Source: Omnitrophica bacterium RIFCSPLOWO2_01_FULL_45_10b
Lineage (GTDB): Bacteria > Omnitrophota > Omnitrophia > Omnitrophales > Danuiimicrobiaceae
Assembly (NCBI GenBank): GCA_001804205.1
Contig: MHFM01000011.1
Span: 1-21,162, forward strand
DNA: 21,162 nucleotides
Reading direction: 5' to 3'
Below, one piece after another: positions 7,615 through 14,702 of this stretch. Under the pieces are notes generated by a model, which was not told the DNA's origin, searched no databases, and saw only the letters and a list, made by a program, of their open reading frames with translations. The translations under genes and the position numbers were made by a program. Within the stretch, counting starts at the first letter, position 1. Every line of letters begins with the position of its first letter.

Positions 7615-9624
7615 ATGACAAGCGCTCCCTTTAAATTGGTTTCGAAAATGAAACCAAAAGGGGACCAGCCTCAGGCCATTCAAAAGCTGATCGAAGGTTT
7701 GAAGGCCGGCCTTAAAGAACAAGTTTTGGTTGGGGTCACTGGTTCCGGAAAAACATTCACGATGGCCAATGTGATTGCCAGATGGGAAAAACCCGCACTT
7801 GTCATTTCTCATAATAAAACATTGGCCGCTCAACTGTACGGTGAACTTAAAGAATTTTTTCCAGAAAACGCCGTCGAGTATTTTGTTTCCTACTATGATT
7901 ATTATCAACCCGAAGCTTATGTGCCGCAGACAGATACTTATATTGAAAAAGATGCTTCCATTAATGATGACTTAGATCGTCTTAGGCTTGCCGCAACCAG
8001 TTCAATTCTTTCACGCCGCGATGTAATTGTGGTTTCAAGCGTCTCCTGTATTTATGGTTTGGGTTCGCCCGAAGATTGGCAAGGGATGTTGATTCAGATT
8101 GAAGAAAATCAAGAACTTGCGCGAGATCAATTTTTATCAGGTTTGGTCGGGATTCAATATGAACGCAATGATGCCAATTTGAAACGAGGCACATTCCGCG
8201 TACGGGGTAATCTCATCGATTTATTTCCATCTTATGGGGAAAGCTCCTACCGGATTCAATTTTCGGGAGACCGAGTGACTGAGATTTCACTTTTGGACGC
8301 GGTCGAATTTCGTTCGATCAGGCGCCTCACCCAGCTTGCTATTTATCCGGCCAAACACTTTGTCACACCGTCGGAGCGGCTTGAAAGTGCGATGAAAGCA
8401 ATCCAAGAAGAATTGGTTTTGCGCGTCAAAGAATTAACAAAATTAGGCAAGGATTTGGAAGCTAAGCGGCTTGAATCGCGCACGCGTTACGATTTGGATA
8501 TGCTGCGCGAAGTAGGGTATTGCTCCGGGATCGAAAATTATTCGCGGCATCTTTCAGGCCGTGCACCGGGTTCAAAACCTTATACGCTTTTGGATTATTT
8601 TCCGAAAGATTTTCTCGTTTTGATTGATGAATCCCATCAGACGGTTCCACAGGTGCGCGGAATGTATCAGGGAGACCTTTCCCGGAAAAAAGTGCTGGTG
8701 GAACACGGTTTTCGGCTACCATCCGCCTTGGACAACCGGCCGCTTAATTTTGCCGAATTCGAGCGAATGGTTGACAAGGTTATGTATGTTTCGGCAACTC
8801 CGAGCCCTTATGAAATGACCCGAGCCAATCAAGTGGTGGAACAAATTATTCGCCCAACAGGTTTGACAGACCCAGTGATCGAAGTTCGTAGGAGTGAAGG
8901 CCAAATTGACGATTTGATTCGAGAGATTAAAATACGCGCGAATAAAAAAGAACGTGTTTTGGTCACAACCCTTACAAAACGCATGGCCGAGGACTTGAGC
9001 CGCTATTTGAAAGATGCCGGTATTCAAGGCCATTACCTTCATTCGGAGTTTGACGCTTTCGAGCGGGTTGAGATTTTGAGGGATTTAAGGCTTCAGAAGT
9101 ACGATTGTGTTGTCGGAATCAACCTGTTGAGAGAAGGACTGGACCTTCCGGAAGTATCTCTCGTCGTGATATTAGACGCGGATAAGGAAGGTTTTTTGAG
9201 AAGTGATGTTTCGCTGATTCAAATCTCAGGGCGGGCGGCTCGCCATATAAATGGCACCGTCATTATGTATGCCGACAAGGTTACAGATTCTATGCGAAAG
9301 GCAATTGAGGAGACCTATAGAAGACGCAAGCTTCAGGAGGAATTTAACCGAACAAATAAAATTACGCCAACTTCGATTAAAAAAGAGATTCGTTCGGGCA
9401 TTGAGCGCTGGCGCGACGCCAAAACACTGACCGAAAAAGTTGTGGGCGAGACAACAAGTGATCATGAAGTAAAATCTTATTTGGCCTATCTTTACGAACG
9501 GATGCTGCAAGCGTCGAGCATACTTGATTTTGAACGGGCGAAGCGGCTTCGGGATGAAATCAAGGAGCTTGAAGTGAAGCATGGGCTTGCGAAGGAATCA
9601 AAACTTAAACTTTTGAGGAAATAG
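7615..9624 (+). CDS. uvrB: UvrABC system protein B (excision-repair helicase-like subunit)
   Basis: Damage-verification subunit of nucleotide excision repair; it is loaded by UvrA and recruits UvrC. The 669-residue protein is of normal length. It has Walker A GVTGSGKT (40-47), the beta-hairpin region YYDYYQPEAYVPQTDTYI (93-110), the DESH motif at 338-341, YVSATPS, the LLREGLDLPEV motif, and motif VI near residues 536-544. The C-terminal UVR motif (about 627-661, LYERMLQASSILDFERAKRLRDEI) contacts UvrC. Motif VI reads QISGRAARH where QTIGRAARN is usual; the arginines are intact, so function is likely kept. The start is ATG 7615, 16 nt after nadC. uvrA and uvrC are absent from the window. Confidence 0.97.
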   Translation: MTSAPFKLVSKMKPKGDQPQAIQKLIEGLKAGLKEQVLVGVTGSGKTFTMANVIARWEKPALVISHNKTLAAQLYGELKEFFPENAVEYFVSYYDYYQPEAYVPQTDTYIEKDASINDDLDRLRLAATSSILSRRDVIVVSSVSCIYGLGSPEDWQGMLIQIEENQELARDQFLSGLVGIQYERNDANLKRGTFRVRGNLIDLFPSYGESSYRIQFSGDRVTEISLLDAVEFRSIRRLTQLAIYPAKHFVTPSERLESAMKAIQEELVLRVKELTKLGKDLEAKRLESRTRYDLDMLREVGYCSGIENYSRHLSGRAPGSKPYTLLDYFPKDFLVLIDESHQTVPQVRGMYQGDLSRKKVLVEHGFRLPSALDNRPLNFAEFERMVDKVMYVSATPSPYEMTRANQVVEQIIRPTGLTDPVIEVRRSEGQIDDLIREIKIRANKKERVLVTTLTKRMAEDLSRYLKDAGIQGHYLHSEFDAFERVEILRDLRLQKYDCVVGINLLREGLDLPEVSLVVILDADKEGFLRSDVSLIQISGRAARHINGTVIMYADKVTDSMRKAIEETYRRRKLQEEFNRTNKITPTSIKKEIRSGIERWRDAKTLTEKVVGETTSDHEVKSYLAYLYERMLQASSILDFERAKRLRDEIKELEVKHGLAKESKLKLLRK

Positions 9625-9666
9625 GCCGAAGAATTTTAAAAAGGGGATAAAAACCTCAGTTCGGGT

Positions 9667-9694
9667 TTGACATTTGCAAACGTTCCACTATAAT
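9667..9694 (+). promoter_or_regulatory. Consensus sigma-70 promoter
   Basis: A perfect -35 TTGACA (9667-9672) and a perfect -10 TATAAT (9689-9694) are 16 nt apart. Transcription would start near 9701, about 20 nt before the aldolase-like start codon. It sits in the 98-nt gap after uvrB and is the best promoter match I see in the window. Confidence 0.8.
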
Positions 9695-9722
9695 TAATTT
9701 TTGTGAGGTGTGTTGAAGCAAA

Positions 9723-10364
9723 ATGGATGAACCGCTAAAATTTATTGAAGAACAAAAAATAATCGCAGTGATTCGCGCCAGCGAACACGCGGATGCCGAA
9801 GCGATCGCGAAAGCACTCATCGATGGCGGCATTAAAATCATTGAAATCTCTGCCAATGTTCCTCAAGCGACAAAACTCATTGAGTCTCTTGTTAAATTAG
9901 ATCAAATTTTGGTAGGCTTCGGCTCGGTGACCGATCCCGAACAAGCCTATCGAGCCATCAATTCGGGTGCGAAATACGTCAGTTGTGATTACACCGACAA
10001 AAATATTTTTACGGTCTGTAAAAATAATAATGCTGTTGTCATTCAAGGATCCGCTACGGTTACCGAGGTCATTGAAGCATACAATTTAGGAATCGATCTG
10101 ATTAAAATTTATCCAGCCAATTTCTTGGGAGAAGTCCCCTTTCTTAATGGCCTTAAGCGTTCTTTCCCATTTTTGAGACTTGCCCCTTCTGGAGGGGTTA
10201 ATTTAGATAACTTCCTTGATTACATCAAAGCGGGTGCCACAGCTTGTGTGATCAGCCGTAGCCTTTGCGACAAAGCGACAATTCGAGCCCATCAATGGTC
10301 CGAAATTACCGAGCGTGCCAAGCAGTTTACCCAGAAACTTGAATCCCTGAAAGTCCCCCGCTAG
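9723..10364 (+). CDS. KDPG/KHG aldolase family protein (Eda-like), diverged
   Basis: A 213-residue class I aldolase-family TIM barrel, the normal size. Family members split 2-keto-3-deoxy-6-phosphogluconate to pyruvate and glyceraldehyde-3-phosphate, or act on related 2-oxo acids. The catalytic Glu is present (IIEIS, Glu41) and the Schiff-base Lys is present (LIKIYPA, Lys128). VGFGSV, QGSAT and PSGGVN correspond to the conserved glycine motifs (usually GAGTV, PG.AT, PTGG). Several substrate-side positions differ: the Arg of the usual TLRT motif is Asn45, and the usual phosphate-loop Gly-Gly is VISRSL. The substrate may therefore not be KDPG. It has its own consensus promoter (9667-9694) and no edd or sugar-acid genes beside it. 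Barrel family is fairly sure; reaction is open. Confidence 0.75.
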   Translation: MDEPLKFIEEQKIIAVIRASEHADAEAIAKALIDGGIKIIEISANVPQATKLIESLVKLDQILVGFGSVTDPEQAYRAINSGAKYVSCDYTDKNIFTVCKNNNAVVIQGSATVTEVIEAYNLGIDLIKIYPANFLGEVPFLNGLKRSFPFLRLAPSGGVNLDNFLDYIKAGATACVISRSLCDKATIRAHQWSEITERAKQFTQKLESLKVPR

Positions 10365-10460
10365 CCCTCAGAATTCCACTTTCCTCGTTTGCAGTTACTC
10401 GAAACGTCGGGTACTCTTTAACTTAAGGAACGCACTTTCTAAAAACTCGAAATTTCAACT

Positions 10461-11276
10461 GTGAATAGTATTTCCTTTAATTCAAATGTTTGCCGCAATT
10501 TGGATCAAGCCCTCAAAAAAGAGTGGCTTGAACGCAACCGCCTTGGGGGATATGCAGCCTCCACAATCGTTTCTGTTAACACCCGCCGTTATCATGGCCT
10601 TTTGGTGGCAAAACTCCATCCGCCGCTAGAGCATCTGGTTTTACTGAGCAATGTCGAGGAAATTTTGTACGTGGATGAAACCGCCTACCCGCTTTCCACA
10701 CTGCTTTATCGAGATACCATTAATCCTGAGGGTTATCGAAATCTAAACCAATTTTTCCCACTCCCATTTCCAACTTGGATTTTTCATGTTGAAGATCTCA
10801 TTTTCGCCAAAAGCCTTGTTTTTATGTATGATGAGCAAACCGTTCTTCTTCGATATCAAATTTTGTCTGGAGATGAGAATCTGGTACGTTTGGAGTTAAA
10901 GCCGCTTATGGCTTTTCGGGATTTTCATTCCCTCGGATTTCAGAATGACCGCTTGAATACCAAAATTAAACCTTCCGCCGGCCGCATCCAGTTCTCAGGC
11001 GCCTATTTCTATCATAATGCCGCCATTGTGGATCAGGCAGGGAACTGGTATTGCCGCGTTCAGTATCCGCAAGAAAAATCCAGAGGGCTTGATTTTGAGG
11101 AAGACCTCTATGCGCCTTTTCGCCTCGTTTACACATTCATAAAAGGCCGAACCGCTTTTTTTTGCGCTTCTTTGAATCGCTATGAAAAAGTTGACCCCGA
11201 CGCACTTATTATCAAAGAATCTGATCGGCGGAACCACGTTCAGCACAACAAATCTCCATTAGATATCCGTTTTTAA
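10461..11276 (+). CDS. Glycogen-debranching-type N-terminal domain, lacking catalytic domain
   Basis: A 271-residue protein matching the N-terminal domain of bacterial/archaeal amylo-alpha-1,6-glucosidases. EWLERNRLGGYAASTI (21-36) and NTRRYHGLLVA (40-50) are the family's hallmark, followed by YPLSTLLYRDTINPEGYR and FRDFHSL. In full-length enzymes (about 650-700 residues) this beta-sandwich precedes an (alpha/alpha)6 catalytic barrel. Here the frame stops just after an ES.RR segment like the usual inter-domain linker. No trace of the barrel is visible in the following 200 bases. The start is GTG 10461, after an in-frame stop at 10440, without a clear ribosome binding site. It is either a truncated remnant whose N-half has stayed open, or a stand-alone domain. 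The clean N-terminal reading frame argues that the loss was recent or that the domain is used. Confidence 0.7.
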   Translation: MNSISFNSNVCRNLDQALKKEWLERNRLGGYAASTIVSVNTRRYHGLLVAKLHPPLEHLVLLSNVEEILYVDETAYPLSTLLYRDTINPEGYRNLNQFFPLPFPTWIFHVEDLIFAKSLVFMYDEQTVLLRYQILSGDENLVRLELKPLMAFRDFHSLGFQNDRLNTKIKPSAGRIQFSGAYFYHNAAIVDQAGNWYCRVQYPQEKSRGLDFEEDLYAPFRLVYTFIKGRTAFFCASLNRYEKVDPDALIIKESDRRNHVQHNKSPLDIRF

Positions 11277-11359
11277 GGCCCATTTCCGTTTTTCTTTCCA
11301 CGCCTTAATCTAGGGCACTCCATGGCTTTAAGTCAATCCCTTCTGTTTTTCTAATCCGT

Positions 11360-11388
11360 TTGACAATAATCAATTTTGTTGATAGAAT
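11360..11388 (+). promoter_or_regulatory. Sigma-70 promoter before the exported hydrolase-like gene and ilv-leu-aro run
   Basis: TTGACA (11360-11365) and TAGAAT (11383-11388) are separated by 17 nt: six and five consensus matches. The expected start point near 11395 lies about 90 nt upstream of the start codon at 11484. It rules out the earlier in-frame TTG at 11376 as a start. No other convincing promoter is seen before ilvB, so it may also drive the biosynthetic genes. Confidence 0.7.
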
Positions 11389-11438
11389 TAAGTCCTTTTT
11401 ACAACAAGACTTACGAAAATTTTAACACGATCAAATGC

Positions 11439-11462
11439 TTCTTTAATCGGTTCTTTAATCGC
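11439..11462 (+). repeat. 12-bp tandem direct repeat in the untranslated leader
   Basis: ttctttaatcgg (11439-11450) is followed directly by ttctttaatcgc (11451-11462), 11 of 12 identical. It lies in the predicted leader between the promoter at 11360 and the start at 11484. It could be a slippage product or a regulator site; nothing in the sequence decides. Confidence 0.6.
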
Positions 11463-11483
11463 GTGGGAAAACTGTTGTCTAAT

Positions 11484-12299
11484 ATGAAAATTAAAGCGCA
11501 ATTTGGCGTTGGTTTTTTTCTGATCTTCTTCGGTGCCCTTTTTTATCAAGGAACAAGCTCGGCAACCTTCTTTGGAGAAGTGAAAACAGGGCTTCAAAAT
11601 ATATCAACGGATCGATACGGCTATTCTTTATTTGTACCCCCCGACTATACACTGGGCCGGAAATGGCCATTGGTAGTAGCGCTTCATGATGAGGGCGAAT
11701 TAGGGGAAGATTATATAAAATTATGGACGGCTACGGCAAAGGAACACGGTGTCATTGTGTTTTGCCCTACGTATGGAGAAACGCACAGGCCTACGGCGCC
11801 CGTGGAGCAAGATAGTCGAATCCTGAGATTAAAGCATGAAATTGAAACGCAGTATGAAATTGATCCGACGCATGTCCTTGTCGTTGGTTTTGGTTATGGC
11901 GGACATTATGCTTTTTATCTTGGCTTGCGGTATCCGAAAGAATTCACGGCGATCGCGTCAGTTGGGAACGCTTTAAAAGGGGATTTGAAAAATTTGTTCT
12001 CACCTTCTTTTGCAGAGGCTCATCGTTTGCCGGTTTTAATCTTGATCGATCACGAGAAAGAGATTTCAGATTCTCCAGAGACGTTAAAGGAACTAAAGGT
12101 GTTTGAGGATAAAGGCTATCCTATTGAGTTGGTCGAAGCCGAAGCATCGAGCGATCCAAAGAATTTAAGTACCAATTCTTATATTTTGGAATGGTTTGAT
12201 CAAATCAGCGCCCAAAGAGAGCAAGATTTTGGGAAGAGTTCCGCGAGCGTAATACAACAATTTTTCGAATGGATGGACAACTTGTTACAAAACCGGTAG
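11484..12299 (+). CDS. Exported alpha/beta-hydrolase-like protein lacking the catalytic triad
   Basis: A 271-residue protein with a Sec signal peptide (MKIKAQ, hydrophobic residues 7-20, cleavage near SSA at 25-27). The body resembles esterase/dienelactone-hydrolase-like alpha/beta hydrolases: a WPLVVALHDEGE strand-and-loop, then HVLVVGFGYGGHYAFYLGLRYP (from residue 130), then PVLILIDHEKE near 183. The nucleophile elbow, normally G-x-S-x-G, reads GFGYG, so the serine is Gly137. The usual acid (HG..D) and final His positions read DHEKE and EASSD, so neither is recognisable. The fold is probably kept and activity probably lost: a pseudoenzyme with a possible binding role, or one with an altered mechanism. 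The start at ATG 11484 gives the signal peptide. It ends 26 nt before ilvB. Confidence 0.7.
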   Translation: MKIKAQFGVGFFLIFFGALFYQGTSSATFFGEVKTGLQNISTDRYGYSLFVPPDYTLGRKWPLVVALHDEGELGEDYIKLWTATAKEHGVIVFCPTYGETHRPTAPVEQDSRILRLKHEIETQYEIDPTHVLVVGFGYGGHYAFYLGLRYPKEFTAIASVGNALKGDLKNLFSPSFAEAHRLPVLILIDHEKEISDSPETLKELKVFEDKGYPIELVEAEASSDPKNLSTNSYILEWFDQISAQREQDFGKSSASVIQQFFEWMDNLLQNR

Positions 12300-12325
12300 C
12301 CTCAAAATAACATAAAAGTGAATCA

Positions 12326-14014
12326 ATGGCCGAGCTGACAGGCGCACAAATTTTAATTGAATCGTTAAAACAAGAAGGCGTGGAGTACGTTTTTGGGCTT
12401 CCCGGCGGCGCCATTCTTCCTACGTTTGATGCGCTTTATGATTCCGGCTTGAAGTTAATTCTCGTCCGTCACGAGCAAGGCGCTACTCATATGGCTGATG
12501 GCTTTGGACGCGCAACCGGACGCCCCGGCGTTTGCATCGTGACCTCAGGACCTGCGGCGACAAATACGGTAACCGGGCTTGCTACCGCTTACATGGATTC
12601 CGCCCCGCTGGTTTGCATTACAGGGCAGGTGGCTACCCATGCAATTGGAAGCGATGCGTTTCAGGAAGCGGATGTCATCGGAATTACGCGTCCTGTAACG
12701 AAACACAATTTTCTGGTCAGAGACGTTCGCCAATTAACTCGTACGGTCAAAGAAGCATTTTATATTGCGGGCACAGGACGTCCCGGCCCGGTTTTGATTG
12801 ATTTTCCGGTGGATGTAAGCCGCGCAAAATGTGAGTTTCAATATCCGAAAGAAGTGAATATCCGCGGATATCAACCCAAGAAGACGGCCGCTCCGGATTC
12901 TGAGCAAATTGAAAAGGCGGCGGAAGCAATTATGCAAAGCAAGCGGCCCTGTCTTTATGTTGGTGGCGGCGCAGTGGCTTCGGATGCTTATAAAGAAGTG
13001 TTGGAATTGGTTGATAAAACCGGAATTCCAATCACCACAACGGTTTTGGGTTTAGGTATATTTCCCGAAACTCATCCATCTTCTTTGCGTATGCTTGGAA
13101 TGCATGGAACGGTATATGCGAATTATGCGGTTCAAGGGTCTGATCTTTTGATTTCGGTCGGCGCGCGATTTGACGACCGAGTAACCGGAAAAATCGACAA
13201 ATTCGCACCGCATGCGAAAATCATTCATATTGATATCGATCCGTCCTCTATCTCAAAAACCGTTAAGGTGCATTATCCTATTGTTGGGGATGTGAAACCG
13301 GTTTTGAAAGAATTGAACAAATTGGTAAAAGATAAAAGGAAGCAGATTAAGGATTGGCTCACTCAAATTGAGGAATGGAAAAAGAAGCATCCGCTTAAAT
13401 ACCGCGAAGGCGATGGTCAAATTCGTCAGGAGTATATCATCGAAAAAGTAGGCGAATTAACGGATCACAAAGCAGTGGTGACAACCGGTGTCGGCCAGCA
13501 TCAAATGTGGACGGCTCAGTGGTATCAGTTCTCTTCACCGCGAAGCATGATTACCTCAGGCGGCCTTGGTACAATGGGCTACGGCTTTCCAGCGGCCATT
13601 GGGGCACAGCTCGGCCGGCCGGGTGAGACCGTTGTTTGCATTGATGGCGATGGCTCATTTCAAATGACCATGTGCGAACTCGTAACCGCCTCGCATTATA
13701 AGATTCCGGTGAAAATTATCCTGATGGATAATGGGCATCACGGAATGGTGCGCCAATGGCAGGAACTTTTTTATAATCGAAGGTTTTCCGGCTCTCAACT
13801 TGGGCCGTCTAATCCTGATTTTGTGAAGATTGCGGAAGCCTGCGGCGTTTTCAGTTTGCAAGTTTCAGAAAAAGAGCAAGTCGTTCCGGCACTTGAGAAA
13901 GCTTTGAAGCACGATGGCCCTGTGCTCGTACATTGCAAAGTAGCAAAAGAAGACAATGTTTATCCAATGGTTCCAGCCGGCCATGCGCTGGACCAGGTAA
14001 TGGATATGGCGTAA
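12326..14014 (+). CDS. ilvB: Acetolactate synthase large (catalytic) subunit
   Basis: ThDP/FAD-dependent enzyme joining two pyruvates, or pyruvate with 2-oxobutyrate, in the first common step of valine, leucine and isoleucine synthesis. The 562-residue product has FGLPGGAILP (23-32), the catalytic Glu50 in RHEQGA, SGPAATN, and the ThDP-binding motif from GDGS (441-444) to the Asn at 469. It continues with GMVRQWQ and ends normally. Residues 470-472 are GHH where xYL is common, but this loop varies between homologues. The regulatory subunit ilvN follows after a 99-nt gap containing a repeat hairpin. The start is ATG 12326 with no strong ribosome binding site. Residues of the active site are intact. 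Confidence 0.96.
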   Translation: MAELTGAQILIESLKQEGVEYVFGLPGGAILPTFDALYDSGLKLILVRHEQGATHMADGFGRATGRPGVCIVTSGPAATNTVTGLATAYMDSAPLVCITGQVATHAIGSDAFQEADVIGITRPVTKHNFLVRDVRQLTRTVKEAFYIAGTGRPGPVLIDFPVDVSRAKCEFQYPKEVNIRGYQPKKTAAPDSEQIEKAAEAIMQSKRPCLYVGGGAVASDAYKEVLELVDKTGIPITTTVLGLGIFPETHPSSLRMLGMHGTVYANYAVQGSDLLISVGARFDDRVTGKIDKFAPHAKIIHIDIDPSSISKTVKVHYPIVGDVKPVLKELNKLVKDKRKQIKDWLTQIEEWKKKHPLKYREGDGQIRQEYIIEKVGELTDHKAVVTTGVGQHQMWTAQWYQFSSPRSMITSGGLGTMGYGFPAAIGAQLGRPGETVVCIDGDGSFQMTMCELVTASHYKIPVKIILMDNGHHGMVRQWQELFYNRRFSGSQLGPSNPDFVKIAEACGVFSLQVSEKEQVVPALEKALKHDGPVLVHCKVAKEDNVYPMVPAGHALDQVMDMA

Positions 14015-14017
14015 AAA

Positions 14018-14093
14018 CAGCTGTCAGCTTTCAGTCATCAGCTATCAGCAACAACTTTTGCTTTTGCTGACAGCTGAAAGCCGATAGCTGACG
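14018..14093. repeat. Heptamer-repeat hairpin between ilvB and ilvN
   Basis: The left arm is five consecutive 7-bp units matching CAGCTNT imperfectly, starting at 14018, 14025, 14032, 14039 and 14046. The right arm is four units of consensus GCTGANA, starting at 14066, 14073, 14080 and 14087. GCTGANA is the reverse complement of CAGCTNT in another phase, so the arms can pair over about 30 bp around a loop near 14050-14065. It starts 4 nt after the ilvB stop and ends 9 nt before the ilvN ribosome binding site. There is no T-tract, so it is not a standard terminator. Confidence 0.75.
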
Positions 14094-14102
14094 ACTTAGT
14101 TG

Positions 14103-14108
14103 AAGGAG
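14103..14108 (+). promoter_or_regulatory. Strong ribosome binding site of ilvN (AAGGAG)
   Basis: AAGGAG lies 5 nt before ATG 14114. The string aaggagaacttatg is the same as that before aroC (aaggagaacctatg) except for one base. Most other genes here have weak sites. Confidence 0.75.
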
Positions 14109-14113
14109 AACTT

Positions 14114-14677
14114 ATGAAACACATTATTTCAGTTCTTGTAGAAAATCATTTTGGAGTGCTGGCGCATGTTTCGGGGCTTTTTTCAGCGCGAGGATTTAAT
14201 ATTGACAGCCTTGCCGTGGGCGAAACAGACGATCCAACCGTCTCCCGCATGACGATTGTGGCCCAAGGCGATGACCGAATCATCGATCAGATTATGAAGC
14301 AACTAAATAAATTGATCGATGTCATTAAGGTTCAAGATTTGACCCAAGAAGAAATGATTGAGCGGGAACTTGTACTTGTGAAAGTGACGGCGACACCCGC
14401 TAGCCGCGCTGCGCTGATGCAAATTGTCAGTACATTTCGCGCAAAAATTGTGGGCGTAAACCCCAAGTCTGTAACGGTAGAAGTAACCGGCAATGAGAGT
14501 AAAATCGACGCGATGCTTGAACTCTTGCGGCCATTCGGAATTCGAGAAGTAGCACGCACGGGGACCATTGCAGTTTCCAGAGCCTCAGAATTGAGTACCA
14601 ACGGCAAGGATGTTTCAAGCTCGTCTTCTAGCGCGAAAGTTTCCAAAAAATCAAAAACGAAAAAGAGTAAAAAGTAA
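14114..14677 (+). CDS. ilvN: Acetolactate synthase small (regulatory) subunit
   Basis: ACT-domain subunit that binds valine and controls IlvB. MKHIISVLVENHFGVLAHVSGLFSARGFNI (first 30 residues) followed by SLAVGETDDPTVSRMTIV is the typical N-terminal ACT domain. Residues 80-157 form the second domain, ending FGIREVARTGTIAVSR. Normal proteins end about here. This one continues for about 30 residues as a Ser/Lys tail (six serines at 168-173, then lysine-rich to residue 187). The tail is in frame and ends with TAA, so it is not a sequencing run-on in any obvious way. ilvC follows after 25 nt. Family is sure; the tail's role is unknown. Confidence 0.95.
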   Translation: MKHIISVLVENHFGVLAHVSGLFSARGFNIDSLAVGETDDPTVSRMTIVAQGDDRIIDQIMKQLNKLIDVIKVQDLTQEEMIERELVLVKVTATPASRAALMQIVSTFRAKIVGVNPKSVTVEVTGNESKIDAMLELLRPFGIREVARTGTIAVSRASELSTNGKDVSSSSSSAKVSKKSKTKKSKK

Positions 14678-14702
14678 AAATCTGAGGGAAACGGAGAAAT
14701 TC

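Noticed and set aside
9653..9670. Terminator after uvrB (aaacc...ggttt)
   Set aside because: Only a 5-bp A/T-rich stem with an 8-nt loop, overlapping the -35 box and followed by no T-run.
11435..11446. A three-codon leader peptide (ATG CTT CTT TAA) that might sense leucine before the ilv-leu genes
   Set aside because: Two Leu codons are far too few for attenuation, there is no ribosome binding site and no terminator/antiterminator pair, and the next gene is not a leucine gene. Chance occurrence is likely.
11376..11483. N-terminal extension of the hydrolase-like protein from TTG 11376
   Set aside because: It would start within the predicted promoter and put 36 residues before a clear signal peptide.
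12734..12937. Minus-strand open frames under ilvB, uvrB, leuA and others
   Set aside because: All lie wholly inside well-supported + strand genes, have no recognisable motifs and no ribosome binding sites.
13733..13744. ilvB residues GHH in place of xYL as a possible loss of function
   Set aside because: This loop varies among acetolactate synthases and all catalytic and cofactor residues are intact.
14610..14702. N-terminal extension of IlvC from ATG 14610
   Set aside because: It overlaps ilvN by 68 nt, lacks a ribosome binding site and has no counterpart in the family; ATG 14703 has GGAG in place.
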